Of a stretch of DNA of 64,000 bases, positions 39,691-50,908 are shown piece by piece. The stretch spans positions 627,139,380-627,203,379 of the forward strand of contig CM053028.1 of NCBI GenBank assembly GCA_028564925.1. The letters are read 5' to 3'. The stretch comes from Lithobates sylvaticus. Its lineage: Eukaryota; Chordata; Amphibia; Anura; Ranidae. Numbering within the stretch: the stretch's first letter is position 1; each line of letters opens with the position of its first letter. The notes under the pieces are model-generated. The model saw only the letters and a list, made by a program, of their open reading frames with translations. It did not search any database and had not been told where the DNA came from. Position numbers and translations under genes: made by a program.

Positions 39691-40795
39691 CGCGCAGCAC
39701 TGATGTGTACCAAGAGGCTGCGCAGGATCGCGCAGCACTGATGTGTACCAAGAGTCTGCGCAGGATCGCGCAGCACTGATGTGTACTAAGAGTCTGCGCA
39801 TGCGCAGGATCGCGCAGCACTGATGTGTACCAAGAGTCTGCGCAGGATCGCGGGATCGCGCAGCACTGATGTGTACCAAGAGTCTGCGCAGGAATCGCAG
39901 CCGGCTCACCCGCTGCACATGCGCAGGATCGCGCAGCACTGATGTGTACCAAGAGGCTGCGCATGCGCAGGATCGCACAGCACTGATGTGTACCGAGAGT
40001 CTGCTCAGGATCGCGCAGCACTGATGTGTACCAAGAGTCTGCGCATGCGCAGGATCGCGCAGCACTGATGTGTACTAAGAGTCTGCGCATGCGCAGGATC
40101 GCGCAGCACTGATGTGTACCAAGAGTCTGCGCATGCGCAGGATCGCGCAGCACTGATGTGTACCAAGAGTCTGCGCAGGATCGCGGGATCGCGCAGCACT
40201 GATGTGTACCAAGAGTCTGCGCATGCGCAGGATCGCAGGATCGCGCAGCACTGATGTGTACCAAGAGGCTGCGCATGCGCAGGATCGCGCAGCACTGATG
40301 TGTACCGAGAGTCTGCTCAGGATCGCGCAGCACTGATGTGTACTAAGAGTCTGCGCATGCGCAGGATCGCGCAGCACTGATGTGTACCAAGAGTCTGCGC
40401 ATGCGCAGGATCGCGCAGCACTGATGTGTACCAAGAGTCTGCGCAGGATCGTGCAGCACTGATGTGTACCAAGAGTCTGCGCAGGATCGCGCAACACTGA
40501 TGTGTACCAAGAGTCTGCGCATGCGCAGGATCGCGCAGCACTGATGTGTACCAAGAGTGCGCATGCGCAGGATCGCGCAGCACTGATGTGTACCAAGAGT
40601 CTGCGCAGGATCGCGCAGCACTGATGTGTACCAAGAGTCTGCGCATGCGCAGGATCGCGCAGCACTGATGTGTACCAAGAGTCTGCGCAGGATCGCGCAG
40701 CACTGATGTGTACCAAGAGTCTGCGCAGGATCGCGCAGCACTGATGTGTACCAAGAGGCTGCGCATGCGCAGGATCACGCAGCACTGGTGTGTAC
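39691..40795. repeat. 38/44-bp tandem array with NRF-1-type palindromes
   Basis: The unit is GATCGCGCAGCACTGATGTG plus TACCAAGAGTCTGCGCAG (38 bp). In about half the units the junction reads CTGCGCATGCGCAG, six bases longer (44 bp), which creates the perfect palindrome TGCGCATGCGCA, the consensus NRF-1 site. I count about 13 such sites plus one variant (CTGCACATGCGCAG near 39,916), and about 26 units in all. The open frames on the minus strand (for example ARSCADSWYTSVLRDPAQ) come from the repeat. Confidence 0.95.
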
Positions 40796-41322
40796 CAGGA
40801 GGTGTGGTCAGGGGATGTGCCTATGCAAATAAAATGAATTATTCTGGCCATTGAAATGAATTAACACTCAAGTACTAAACGTGGCTGGCGTTAATGTGCG
40901 TTTACAATCTTGGATGCGCTGGCAGTGGAGGGTTATATTCTGCCTCTGAATTCCTCTAAAAGCTTATATTTGCTCGGACCTTTCTGATTAAATGCAAATT
41001 GAATGGGTTGTTTAGATTTGTCCTCATTACATATTTTGTGATTGTATGGTGTATGGCCAGCCTAACGGATCAATTGAAATATAAATTGGTGTGTGGTCGT
41101 GGTGATGATCAGAGTGGCGGGTCACTGGGGCTGGTCTCAGAAGGGTTCCTTTTATTGATTCCAGTACTGCTCCTCCTAGTTAGATGCTTCTCATCCAGTT
41201 GTGCTTTGCCCGGTAATTTCCCAGCAGTCTCTAGAGAAGTGGGTGTGTTCGGGTGTTTACTACGAGGGGAGGGCGGGGTTTGGTTGTGGCTCACACCTCC
41301 TATAGGTTGTCGGCAATCACTA
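40796..41322. other. Intronic sequence without recognised features
   Basis: No gene, splice-flanked exon or clear repeat is recognised. A 163-codon plus-strand frame crosses the left end of the following MITE and is not supported as a gene. Confidence 0.4.
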
Positions 41323-41325
41323 TTA

Positions 41326-41737
41326 TGCCTTGTACACACGGTCGGACATTCCGACCACAAAATCCGTCGGATTTTTTCCGACGGATTTTGTCCGAAACTT
41401 GTGTTGCATACACACGGTCAGACGAAGTTGTCGGAAAATTCGATCGTTCCGAACGAGGTGACGTACAAAACGTACGACGGGACTACGTAGAGGCCAGTAG
41501 CCAATAGCTTTCGTCTCCAAATGTCTTCTGAGCATGCGTGGCACTTTGTGCGTCAGAATTCTCTACACACGATCGGAAAAAGTCTGATCGGATTTTGTTA
41601 TCGGAAAATTTTAGATCCTGCTTTCAAATTTTTTCCGTCGGAAAAAGTCCGCTAGAGCCCACACACGATCGGATTTTCCAACAACATAATCCGATCGGAC
41701 TTTTTCCATCGGAATATCTGACCGTGTGTACGGGGCA
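41326..41737. mobile_element. Harbinger-like MITE (412 bp), GTACACACGG type
   Basis: Termini TGCCTTGTACACACGGTCGG and, inverted, TGCCCCGTACACACGGTCAG are flanked by TTA (41,323-41,325 and 41,738-41,740). Internal AAATCCGTCGGATTTT and TCCGACGGATTTTG words form further hairpins. Related to the elements at 30,783 and 32,641. Confidence 0.9.
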
Positions 41738-41804
41738 TTAGAGATTTGTATTTAGACTGTAAAGTAATGAAAGCCAATTTCTAATAGGTTGCAGCACTGA
41801 TTCA

Positions 41805-41870
41805 TGACAGGGGTCTTCAAACTATGGCCCAGGGGCCACATCTGGCCCACTATAATGCTTTATCCAGTTC
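41805..41870 (+). mobile_element. Solo hAT-type terminus
   Basis: CAGGGGTCTTCAAACTATGG looks like the start of a known type of short hAT element. No opposite end is found; the sequence soon enters G-rich repeats. Confidence 0.45.
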
Positions 41871-41917
41871 GTAGCTAGGGTGGACAGTGGTGTATCCTTA
41901 TTGTGCATTAACAGACT

Positions 41918-42230
41918 GTAATGTAAGGGGGGGACTCTGGTGGGGCCCCTGATGTTAGGGGGATTCTGATGTAAGGGGGGGAGACTCTGGTGGGGACCCT
42001 GGTGTAAGGGGGGACTCTGGTGGGGCCCGTGATGTTAGGGGGATTCTGATGTAAGGGGGGGGGGGACTATGGTGGGGACCCTGATGTAAGGGGGGGAGAC
42101 TCTGGTAGGGGACCTTGATGTAAGGGGGGACTCTGATGGGGCTCTTGATGTGAGGGGATATTCTTGTAGGGACCCTGATGAGAGGGGGGACTCTGGTGGG
42201 GCCCCTGATGTAGGGGGGGACTTCTAACGC
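41918..42230. repeat. G-rich imperfect tandem repeat
   Basis: Units built from GATGTAAGGGGGG, ACTCTGGTGGGG and CCCCTGATG recur with variable length of about 28-45 bp. Several runs of six to nine G make quadruplex formation plausible on this strand. Confidence 0.8.
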
Positions 42231-42269
42231 TCCCCACGTAATGTGAACTATAAAGTCGCCCTACTCTTC

Positions 42270-43095
42270 ATATACCGTCTGCGCAGGAGACGGTCACGGC
42301 CTATAGGGATGCCGCAGGTGGCGGTCACGGCCTATAGGGATGCCGCAGGTGGCGGTCGCGGCCTATAGGGATGCCGCAGGTGGTGGTCGCGGCCTATAGG
42401 GATGCCGCAGGGGGTGGTCGCGGCCTATAGGGATGCCGCAGGTGGCGGTCGCGGCCTATAGGGATGCCGCAGGTGGCGGTCACGGCCTATAGGGATGCCG
42501 CAGGGGGCGGTCACGGCCTATAGGGATGCCGCAGGGGACGGTCGCGGCCTATAGGGATGCCGCAGGGGACGGTCGCGGCCTATAGGGATGCCGCAGGGGA
42601 CGGTCGCGGCCTATAGGGATGCCGCAGGGGACGGTCGCGGCCTATAGGGATGCCGCAGGGGACGGTCGCGGCCTATAGGGATGCCGCAGGGGACGGTCAC
42701 GGCCTATAGGGATGCCGCAGGGGACGGTCACGGCCTATAGGGATGCCGCAGGGGACGGTCACGGCCTATAGGGATGTCACAGGGGACGGTCACGGCCTAT
42801 AGGGATGCCGCAGGGGGCGGTCACGGCCTATAGGGATGCCACAGGTCACGGCCTAAAGGGGTGCCGCAGGTGATGATCACGGCCTATAGGGATGTCACAG
42901 GGGGCGGTCACGGCCTATAGGGATGTCGCAGGGGATAGTCACGGCCTATAGGGATGCCGCAGGGGACGGTCACGGCCTATCGGGATGCCACAGGTCACGG
43001 CCTATCTGGGTGCCGCAGATGATGATCACGGCCTATAGGGATGTCGCAGGGGGCGGTCACGGCCTATAGGGATGCCGCAGGGGATGATCACGTTC
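42270..43095. repeat. 31-bp GC-rich minisatellite, about 26 units
   Basis: The unit is GCGGTCACGGCCTATAGGGA followed by TGCCGCAGGTG, with GTCGCG/GTCACG and GGGGAC/GGTGGC variants. The middle (42,530-42,760) is almost invariant, while the right part (42,830-43,095) has diverged and length-changed units, which is the usual pattern of recent central expansion. Confidence 0.95.
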
Positions 43096-43714
43096 TGGGG
43101 GAAACAAATGGTTTAATTTTTGATGTGGCATTTGTACAGCCCTGAGCAAGGTGCATGCACTTCTTTAGGTGGGCAATTGGGGGGTGGTAAAAACGCACCT
43201 CAACAACCTGCCCAACTACCCCACTATGTGAAGGAACCCATAGAAACGACAGTTGGTCAAAGCCATCGTCATTTCTCTCGAATCAACCACTTTATTACCC
43301 AACAACCATAAACTGGGCGCTGAGACGATCGTTCTGTATGAAATATCTTGTATGTCAGGAAATAGAAGTGACAGAAGAACGGACATTTGCTGTGAGTGTT
43401 GGTTCATTGTGCCAGTTATGTCAGGAGGTGGTTGGCTCACATCCTCGGTGTGTGTGCGTCTTTCCTTATCTCTTATCTGGTAGCCGTATTACCCAACCAT
43501 CTGATAAGCTGCAAGACCTATTACAGGAGCTTAACTCCTCTGCTACTGAACGGCGCTCACAGTACAAAGCCTCCAGGCCGACGGCGAAATACATCCAGGG
43601 GAGGAGTTTTACCTGCAGATTTGTAATTCTGTCCATTCAGTTTTGAGATTTACACAGCTCTGCCACAAAGCACAGCCCCGTCTGCTTTTTCTCAGAGAAG
43701 ACTGCAGTTCCTCT
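43096..43714. other. Intronic sequence without recognised features
   Basis: No exon or repeat family is recognised. Several short frames exist but none shows a motif or a supported splice context. Confidence 0.4.
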
Positions 43715-43985
43715 TTAAAGACTAAACCTTTTTCTGACGCTTGTTGGTTTCAAGTTAAAATCCATAATTTTTTTTGCTAGAAAATTACTTGGAACCCCCA
43801 AACATATTTTATATATATATATTATTATATATATATATTTTTTTTAGCAGAGCAAATGGTGTTTGTTGCAATATTTTATGTCACTCTGTATTTGCGCAGC
43901 GGTCTTTCAAATGCAATTTTTGGGGGAAAAAATACACTTTAAATTAATTAAAAAAAAAAAAAAAAACTAAACTGTGCAGCTCTAC
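43715..43985 (+). repeat. AACCACTTC-superfamily type-A fragment
   Basis: Shares TTTTTTTGCTAGAAAATTAC, CCCCCAAACAT, TTTAGCAGAG and TTTTATGTCACTCTGTATTT with the copies at 17,910 and 50,909. An AT microsatellite has grown inside it (43,809-43,840). Confidence 0.8.
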
Positions 43986-44475
43986 TAAGTAATAGTAAAT
44001 AATTAACCCCTAACCCTTAAAAAATAATAATAAATAAATACATTATTATTGGTTATTATTAATATTTTTTTTGGTTTGGGTGTCTAATAATAATATTATT
44101 ATTAAATTATTATTATTATTCTTAATAATATTTTTTAAGGTTAGGGTTTAATTTTTTTTTATGTATTTATTTATGAGGACTTTTAGTTATTTATTTATTG
44201 ATATATTATGACTATTTTATTTTTTTTCGCACCAAAACACTCAAATCTGCCCGATTCGAGCTACAAAAAAAGCTTCAGGACTTTTTTGAGCTTCAGGCGA
44301 CTTGTGGTAGAGATGTGATTAATCTCCATAGAGAATAATTATTTTTTTTTTTTTTTTTCCTCCAGCGTTTTGGAACTTCGAGCTACAAAACGCTGAGGTG
44401 TAAATGGGGCCTAAGTGAAGCCTCACGTACGTCGGGTATTTCCCCCACCGTTACATCCGGCTCTGGCGTTTAGCT
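43986..44475. other. AT-rich stretch with (TTA)n and poly(T)
   Basis: (AATA)n/(TTA)n microsatellite sequence from about 44,018 to 44,225, followed by a segment with CGAGCTACAAAA in two copies (about 44,258 and 44,379) and a T-run at 44,341-44,358. No gene is visible. Confidence 0.5.
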
Positions 44476-44905
44476 GTGGCCCGAAGGCTCAGGTGCTCAG
44501 CCCAGCCCCACTACCTATCGGAGGCTGACCACTGCTGGGGCTGCAAGGTGCACCTAGCTGTAGGAAAGTTTAGGAGAGTATTCTTCCAGGGAAGAATGGC
44601 CAGAAAGCAGACTTCTTGCCATTTGGGCATTCCCCTAAATGCCCAGTGTGCACGGGGCCTCACACTTACAGGTCTTGACCCTCTCCCACCCTGTGATTGG
44701 ATAGTGAGAGGAGAAGCAGCAGACATGCGGGTGGTTTGAGGGGGCAGCCCTCGGACTGAGATTTTTCTGGACCCTTTAGCTGGTATCTACAAACGTCTGT
44801 ATGGTTGTGAAGCTTTCAGTAAAGGGATGGACTCCCCACCTGCATCCCAGTGTCTCCTTTTGCCCGAACTAACCAGAATCCTAACCTCACATAAGAATTG
44901 TGGAT
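44476..44905. other. Spacer without recognised features
   Basis: Mixed-composition DNA with no recognised exon, RNA gene or terminal repeats. Confidence 0.35.
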
Positions 44906-44907
44906 AT

Positions 44908-46276
44908 ACACTGATCAGCCATAATTTATGACTACCCACCTAATATTGAGTAGGTCCCCCCCTGTTGCCACCAAAACAGCCCTGACCCATCATGGCATGG
45001 ACTTACCTAGACCTCTGAGGGTATGTTGTGGTATCTGGCACCATGCTGTCAGTAGCAGATCCTTTTAAAGTGTTTGTTAACCCCTGTAACACCTAAACAA
45101 CCTGACTGATCCTGACAGTTTCTGTCCTACCCTCTGTAAACTGACCACAGTGTATGATGGCTGCCGAGCCCAGACACCGTGGTCAGTTTATATGCCTCTG
45201 TCAGCAGCCTGCTATCTGTCTCCTCTCTACTCCTGTCCCCCCCCCCCCTCCCCTCTATTCTTGTGACAGTGCTGCCCCTCCCCCTCCTCCTCAGTGACGG
45301 TGCGTCCATAAGGGCGCACAGGCGCCGCCCCCTCTCTCCTGCCACCCCTCTAGCACCAATAGATAGATTTATGCATTGCTTTGGTGCAGCTGCCACCCCC
45401 TATTCAGGCGCCTGGTCCCTTTTCGGGTGCAGAGTGCCTGAATTACAGAGGCGGGAGGTGTATTTGAAGCACCTGATTAGAGCCATAGGCTCTAATAGGC
45501 GTAAAAAAAAAAAAGGTGACCTGCGAGCGCAATGCTGGGCGCTCACAGGTCACTCAGCTGTGTTAGGAAAGTCAATTTTTCATTTGCTTTTCTAACACTA
45601 AACCGCCTCTCCGACAATCAGGTGCTCGGATCTGTTACCCGTCACCTGATTGGCTGAAACGACAGTCGTTGTGAATCGACGCCAGGCATCCAATCATCGC
45701 AGAGGATGGGAAGAGAGGCCCGGGAGAAGACATCGAGGAGCTGTCCCACCGAGACAGGTAAGTGCAGACAGCGGGCCGGCGGGGGGCACAGTGGCTGCGT
45801 TTGATATGGCACAGTGGCTGCGTTTGATATGGCACAGTGGCTGCGTTTGATATGGCACAGTGGCTGCGTTTGATATGGCACAGTGGCTGCGTTTGATGGG
45901 GCACAGTGGCTGCGTTTGATGGGGCACAGTGGCTGCGTTTGATGGGGCACAGTGGTAAGGGACACCCCCCCCCCCCCACTGACCATCCACCGATTCATCA
46001 GACCAGACCACCATCCCCCATTGCTCCTTGGTCCAGTTCTGATGATCGCGTGCCCATTGTAGGTGCTCTTGGCTATGGACACGGGTCAGCATGGGCACCC
46101 TGATCAGTCTGTGGCTACACAGCCCCATATACAACAAACTGGGGTGGCCGTTTTTTTGCTTTCAACACATCAACTTCAGGGACAACGTGTTCACTTGCTG
46201 CCTAATGTATCCCACAGACTTTCAGATGCCAGTCACTCAGCCCGTCAGTGGTCATAATGTTATGGTTGATTAGTGT
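44908..46276 (-). mobile_element. Internally replaced Tc1/mariner element
   Basis: The ends CACTGATCAGCCATAA (about 44,910) and, inverted, CACTAATCAACCATAA (about 46,275) are flanked by TA. The right part on the minus strand reads LIRVPMLTRVHSQEHLQWAR, DHQNWTKEQW and WSDES, the helix-turn-helix to first catalytic Asp of a Tc1-like transposase. The left part (about 44,945-45,065) matches the C-terminal end of the same protein family. The middle of the transposase is gone, replaced by about 900 bp of other sequence including a 23-bp array. Confidence 0.82.
45786..45955. repeat. 23-bp tandem repeat, about 7 units
   Basis: Unit GCACAGTGGCTGCGTTTGAT plus ATG; the last three units carry GGG instead of ATG. 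It lies inside the segment that replaced the middle of the Tc1-like element. Frames on the minus strand through it are artefacts. Confidence 0.92.
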
Positions 46277-46278
46277 AT

Positions 46279-46700
46279 ACATACTGCCTATCTTTATCTG
46301 TGACTCTGTTGTTGCATTTAAGGAGAAGTTGTGGGAGGAAGTATATGGCCGGCTGATCTGTGAGGTTTTGGCATTAGTTCTCTCTATATAGAAGCGGACT
46401 CTACATCTACCACCATGTACTGCATACAACGTGGAGGTATTGAGAATGAAAAAGTCCCGGCAATTTCCACCATTGTATCAGGAAAAGAAAGGCAACGCCT
46501 CTTTCCTGTGGGTTCTGAAACAAACTAGCCATGACACCCAATGCAGTCCCATCCAGCACTGACCCCCTTCATCATTGTGAAAAGTTGGTCTCAGCAGAGG
46601 GGAACTGCAATGTAACTTTTTGCACGCTTTTTATTGCATGTTCCCATTTATTTCAGTGTGCCGCTGATAAGGCAAGTATAGCCAGCCCTCTTGTACTGGG
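46279..46700. other. Spacer without recognised features
   Basis: No gene is supported. A plus-strand frame from 46,531 continues into the G-rich array and looks artificial. Confidence 0.35.
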
Positions 46701-46711
46701 CCCGGGCCCCG

Positions 46712-47272
46712 TCAGTTCCAAAGGGGGGGGGCATCAGTTCCAAAGGGGGGGGGCATCAGTTCCAAAGGGGGGGGGGGGCATCAGTTCCACAGGGGGGGGG
46801 GCATCAGTTCCAAAGGGGGGGGCCCCCATCAGTTCCAAAGGGGGGGGGCATCAGTTCCAAAGGGGGGGGGCCATCAGTTCCAAAGGGGGGGCCCATCAGT
46901 TCCAAAGGGGGGGGGCCCATCAGTTCCAAAGGGGGGGGGCATCAGTTCCAAAGGGGGGGGGGCATCAGTTCCAAAGGGGGGGGGGCATCAGTTCCAAGGG
47001 GGGGGGGGGCATCCCCCCCCCCCCCCCCCCCCGGGGGGGGGGGCATCAGTTCCAAAGGGGGGGGGGGGGGGGGGGGGGGGGGCATCAGTTCCAAAGGGGG
47101 GGGCATCAGTTCCAAAGGGGGGGGCCCATCAGTTCCAAAGGGGGGGGCCCCATAAGTTCCAAAGTGGGGGGCATCAGTCCCAAGGGGGTGGCCCCATCAG
47201 TTCCAAAGGGAGGGCCCGATCCCCATCAGTTCTGCCAGGCCCCATCAGTTCCAAAGGGGGGGGGGGGCATGC
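46712..47272. repeat. ~22-bp G-rich array with a C-run/G-run hairpin
   Basis: About 25 units of CATCAGTTCCAAAGGGGGGG with G-runs of 7-13, one run above 20 (about 47,058-47,082), and a C-run of about 20 directly followed by a G-run (about 47,013-47,043). Runs of this length are prone to assembly and base-count errors. Confidence 0.92.
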
Positions 47273-47499
47273 ACCTGTTGAGCAGGAGGGCCGGCTGTAC
47301 TGCCTTATTGCAGACACTGATCCTCTTCTATCTCACACTTCAGCGCTGCCAGCTTCTTCTCCTCCTCTCCGTCACTCCTGCTGCACTGCAAGGGAATTGA
47401 TTCTAGCTCATGCCCCCCTTCCATCTGCTGTCCGGGCCCCCCCCTGTGTGCCCCTTTCCCTTACAGCCCTGCTGGCACACAGGAGGATGCTGTTTACTG

Positions 47500-47760
47500 G
47501 CCCCTTCCTTTCTTGAATGAACACAGTGAGCAATCAGTACCAATCACTCCTGTGCCCATTCATCACTGAAGCATAGTAAACTGTGTTTACTATGCTTCAG
47601 TTTGTGAATGAGCAGGAAGCCTCAGAGCGCTTGCTATTCATCTGTGCAGCTGAGGCTGTAGAGAAAGGGACTGATAAATCTGTGTCCTCAGTCACTCTCA
47701 GTGGGGAGGGGTCCTGTCAGGCTGTATGGGGCCCTGTGATTTCTAACAGCCTTGCCTGTG
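47500..47760 (+). repeat. Hairpin-containing repeat shared with 7336-7570
   Basis: CTGAAGCATAGTAAACTGTG and TTTACTATGCTTCAG form a hairpin at about 47,567-47,601. The following CAGCTGAGGCTGTAGAGAAA and AAATCTGTGTCCTCAG match the minus strand of 7336-7570. Confidence 0.7.
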
Positions 47761-48420
47761 TGCATCAAATTTTCGACATTCGTTGGAATACCATTTAAAA
47801 ATGAATAACACTGTTGAGCGACTGCATAAGGCAGCGCGGGAAAATGTGCGGTTTTGATTTCCCGCACCAAAACTGGTGTGAACAAGCGCTGAGGCTAGGT
47901 TCACATTTCTACATTGCCGGGGAGGAAGCTTTTTGGGCTATTCTCTTCTCAGCTGGCTACCACCATGTGTATAGAGAATGTGGGACACCACTCGCTAGAT
48001 ACTGATATCGGTGCTGATACTAAGCATTTGCATAAGTACTTGTACTCGTGCAAATGCTCCGATATTTAAAACCGATACCTTTTTTCGTGCGGTGTCGCAG
48101 AATTTGTGCCCATACAAAATAAATAGGCCCAAATTTCCCTGCAAAGAATTAACTGCTAATTCAATAGGAATGCAGTGCGAATCGCATGCCGTTTCCCACA
48201 CTGGTCCTGTGTGAACCCAGGCTTGTCATGGTGATTTTAGCCTTTGTTCACTCAGAATTGGTGCTGGAAACCGCATGTGATTTGGACAGGAATCGCACCG
48301 CATTCCTGCTCAAATTGCATGCCATTCTTTGCTGGGCTGTTTGAGCCTTTTCATTTTGTATGGGCTCAAATCACAAAAAAATAGTTATCAGCAATTGATA
48401 TCTAAGAAAAAAAAAAAAAG
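47761..48420. repeat. Overlapping remnants of GCGATTTG-type frog repeats
   Basis: Words such as TTCCCACACTGGTCCTGTGT, GAATCGCATGC, AATCGCACCGCATTCCTG and TTTTGTATGGGCTCAAATC recur here and near 55,760-55,860. They resemble the family that produces TTTCACAC-type MITEs, but no clean ends can be defined. Confidence 0.45.
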
Positions 48421-48449
48421 GATCGGTATTCCAGACAGCTCTACGTCAC

Positions 48450-48526
48450 TGGCCATGCCACTGACGCATTTCGCCCCGCCCACCAGGGCTTGGTCATAGA
48501 CCAAAGCGCGTCAGTAGGCATGGCCA
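48450..48526. repeat. Compact hairpin with GAAATGCGTC core
   Basis: TGGCCATGCCACTGACGC (48,450-48,467) and GCGTCAGTAGGCATGGCCA (48,508-48,526) are inverted copies with one extra base. The loop has its own stem (GCCC/GGGC, GGTC/GACC) and, on the minus strand, GCGAAATGCGTC. It resembles the cores of the other GAAACGCGT repeats. Confidence 0.75.
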
Positions 48527-48639
48527 GGGGAGCACTGCTGGCTGAGGCCATTATCTACACTCCCATGTACTGGGCTGGGTGAGTGGCCTCCAAAATTCTC
48601 TATACACGTCGGCACTTCTGGATAAGTCAAAGGACACCA

Positions 48640-49110
48640 CTGACATAAAATAACACACATAGGTTGGACATCATACCTCTGGGCTTGGAGCAGCTGTATG
48701 AAGGTATTTATGGTTACCACCATGATTTTAAATGAAGACCACCTTTACTATGTAGCTATGTAGCACTCCAAATCTTGAGCTCCAGCAGGCATCACATCAT
48801 ACCTCTGGGCTTGGAGCAGCTGTATGAAGGTCTTTATGGTTACCACCATGATTGGAAATGAAGACCACCTTTGCTATGTAGCACCCCGACTCCTGAGCTC
48901 CAGCAGGCATCACATCATACCTCGGGGCTTGGAGCAGCTGTATGAAGGTATTTATGGTTACCACCATGATTTTAAATGAAGACCACCTTTGCTATGTAGC
49001 ACCCCGACTCCTGAGCTCCAGCAGGCATCACATCATATCTCGGGGCTTGGAGCAGCTGTATAAGGTCTTTATGGTTACCACCATGATTGGAAATGAAGAC
49101 CACCTTTCTG
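48640..49110. repeat. 121-bp tandem repeat, about four units
   Basis: Units contain GGGCTTGGAGCAGCTGTATG, TTATGGTTACCACCATGATT and GAAGACCACCTTTGCTATGT. Starts are near 48,602 (diverged), 48,725, 48,845 and 48,966. The motif GTAGCTATGTAGC in the first full unit is a small local duplication. Confidence 0.88.
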
Positions 49111-49429
49111 ACTGGTGAGGGTGCAGTCTGGGGCTCCCTCCTCGGTTCCATGATCCCGCGGATCCAAGACATCCCCAAGCTCAGGTCCCTTGGACCGGTT
49201 ATGCATTTATCACAAAACTGGCACATCCCCACTGTCAAGACAGAGCTTTGTGTTGTTTACCAGCACAGGGTTCTCTTCTGTCATTCGCTTAGACGATCAG
49301 CGGGTGCTGGCCATAAATAATTGTCCGGGACCTGGTGATCGGCTTGTGCTGCAGGTAATGGCATGCACCCCCCCCATCCCCCCCCCCCCCATCCACAGAA
49401 GCTGATCAGGTACATGTATGTGATCTGGC
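49111..49429. other. Spacer with a C-run
   Basis: No gene is recognised. A C-rich run lies at 49,369-49,391. Confidence 0.35.
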
Positions 49430-49432
49430 TAA

Positions 49433-49677
49433 GGCCCCTTTCACACTTGTGCAACTCCAAAGTCAAGCGATTTTTGCTGCGTTTCGCGGCCGCGATTTTG
49501 CCGCGATTTCAAGGAATGCCTGTGTAAGTGGCATCAAAATCGGACCAAAGTAGTGCAGGGACTACTTTGAAGTCGTACTAATATGAATGGCTGTCATTGG
49601 AAATCATGGGGAACGACTTGTCATGCTACTTTGCAGTCCCAAATCGTGGGACAAGTCGTATAAGTGTGAAAGGGACC
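49433..49677. mobile_element. Harbinger-like MITE (245 bp)
   Basis: Termini GGCCCCTTTCACACTTGTGC and, inverted, GGTCCCTTTCACACTTATAC, flanked by TAA (49,430-49,432 and 49,678-49,680). Same terminus class as the element at 33,680. Confidence 0.9.
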
Positions 49678-50065
49678 TAAGTGGGGCCGCTCTGCTACAG
49701 TATATCCACGGTAGACGGTCCCTAAGGGGTCAAAGTTGAACTCTAGGCATATACTAAACCCAGAGAAAGGGCTGGAGGGACACAACTGGGGGCCAATCAG
49801 GTGAGCTGCATTTGAGTGTGCGAACAAGAAACTAGCGGAGTGAATAGAAGGATGCCCTCCTCGGTTTTACTGCTGTCCAGTCAGCAATCTGGGGGTGGAA
49901 ACGAGACACCATTGTGCTCTTTCTGTAGTGGCTTCATACTCCCATATTGTATTTATCTGTGGATTTAGCAGTTTGACTGTTTTTTCAGCTTTAAAGCACA
50001 ATTCCGGGCAGAAAAAAAAAAAAAAACCCTTTGCAGTTAAATGAGGTTTTACGTGTTCCATGGAA
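49678..50065. other. Spacer without recognised genes
   Basis: No gene is visible. An A-run at 50,011-50,026 follows AAAGCACAATTCCGGGCAG, which resembles the GGAGTTCC-type sequences seen elsewhere (5625, 51,855). Confidence 0.35.
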
Positions 50066-50262
50066 ATCTCTGGGATGATTATAAAGCAGGTCTACGTCTG
50101 CCAAGCTGACCTCTCTAATGATTTTAATTGAATTTACGTTTTGTGGCGGGAGGAAGGGGGTCTCCTCATGATTATAAAGCAGGTCTACGTCTGCCAAGCT
50201 GACCTCTGCTAATGATTTTAATTGAATTTACGTTTTGTGGCGGGAGGAAGGGGGTCTCCTCA
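50066..50262. repeat. Recent direct duplication of about 93 bp
   Basis: GATTATAAAGCAGGTCTACG through GGAGGAAGGGGGTCTCCTC occurs twice in tandem, differing by only a few bases (CCTCTCTAATG against CCTCTGCTAATG). The low divergence indicates a recent event. Confidence 0.92.
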
Positions 50263-50908
50263 AAGAACCACCTGGTGTCCTGGGTGGTCATGTGACATAA
50301 AGACATGAAAGGATTATGAGGAAGCCAATCCGATCAAGTTACGCACAAGCTGATGAGATCTTTAGTTTGTGATGCCTAAAGCAAGGCCATTGTGAGGGAA
50401 ATACATGGGTTTGATGACCTCCTTCTGAGAGTTCTGCTTTCCTGGTGTCCCTGACTCCTACTAATCCTGTATCTTTAGATGTCACACCTTCTCCAACTGA
50501 AAGGGCTGCCATAGAGAAGAACACAATAGCGCAGGAAGCCCTTAAATGTCTTGTATACTGCAAGGTCTCCTCCGTGTTCCTGTCCTCCTGGGAGCTTTTG
50601 GTGTTCCCATCACCTTTTGTGTGTTTTTGGTTCCTCCTGTTACATTCTCCATATCAAATGAACACAAATGAACGGGGGTGGTGGGAACCCAGCAGACACC
50701 AGAATTCGGTCCAGAGAATCTCACCGAAGAAGTCCTCAAGAGCAAAGACAAACTGTCAACTGGTTTAACAGTTGTATGGGCTGCCCTATGCGTGTTTGTG
50801 GCCCAAAAAGAAGCTTCTGCTCCTTTTTCAGGCGACAGGCTTCATATGATTTTTAGGGCTCGTTTACACTTCAGGCTTCAAAATGTGACAATGGACATGC
50901 TTTTTTTT
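50263..50908. other. Spacer without recognised genes
   Basis: Two overlapping plus-strand frames of about 107 and 168 codons occur here, one running into the type-A repeat. I see no conserved motif and no convincing exon, so no gene is called. Confidence 0.35.

Noticed and set aside
39637-40851. Minus-strand frames of 96-258 codons with SWYTSVLRDPAQ repeats
   Set aside because: Products of the 38/44-bp array; all three frames are open and give the same repeat.
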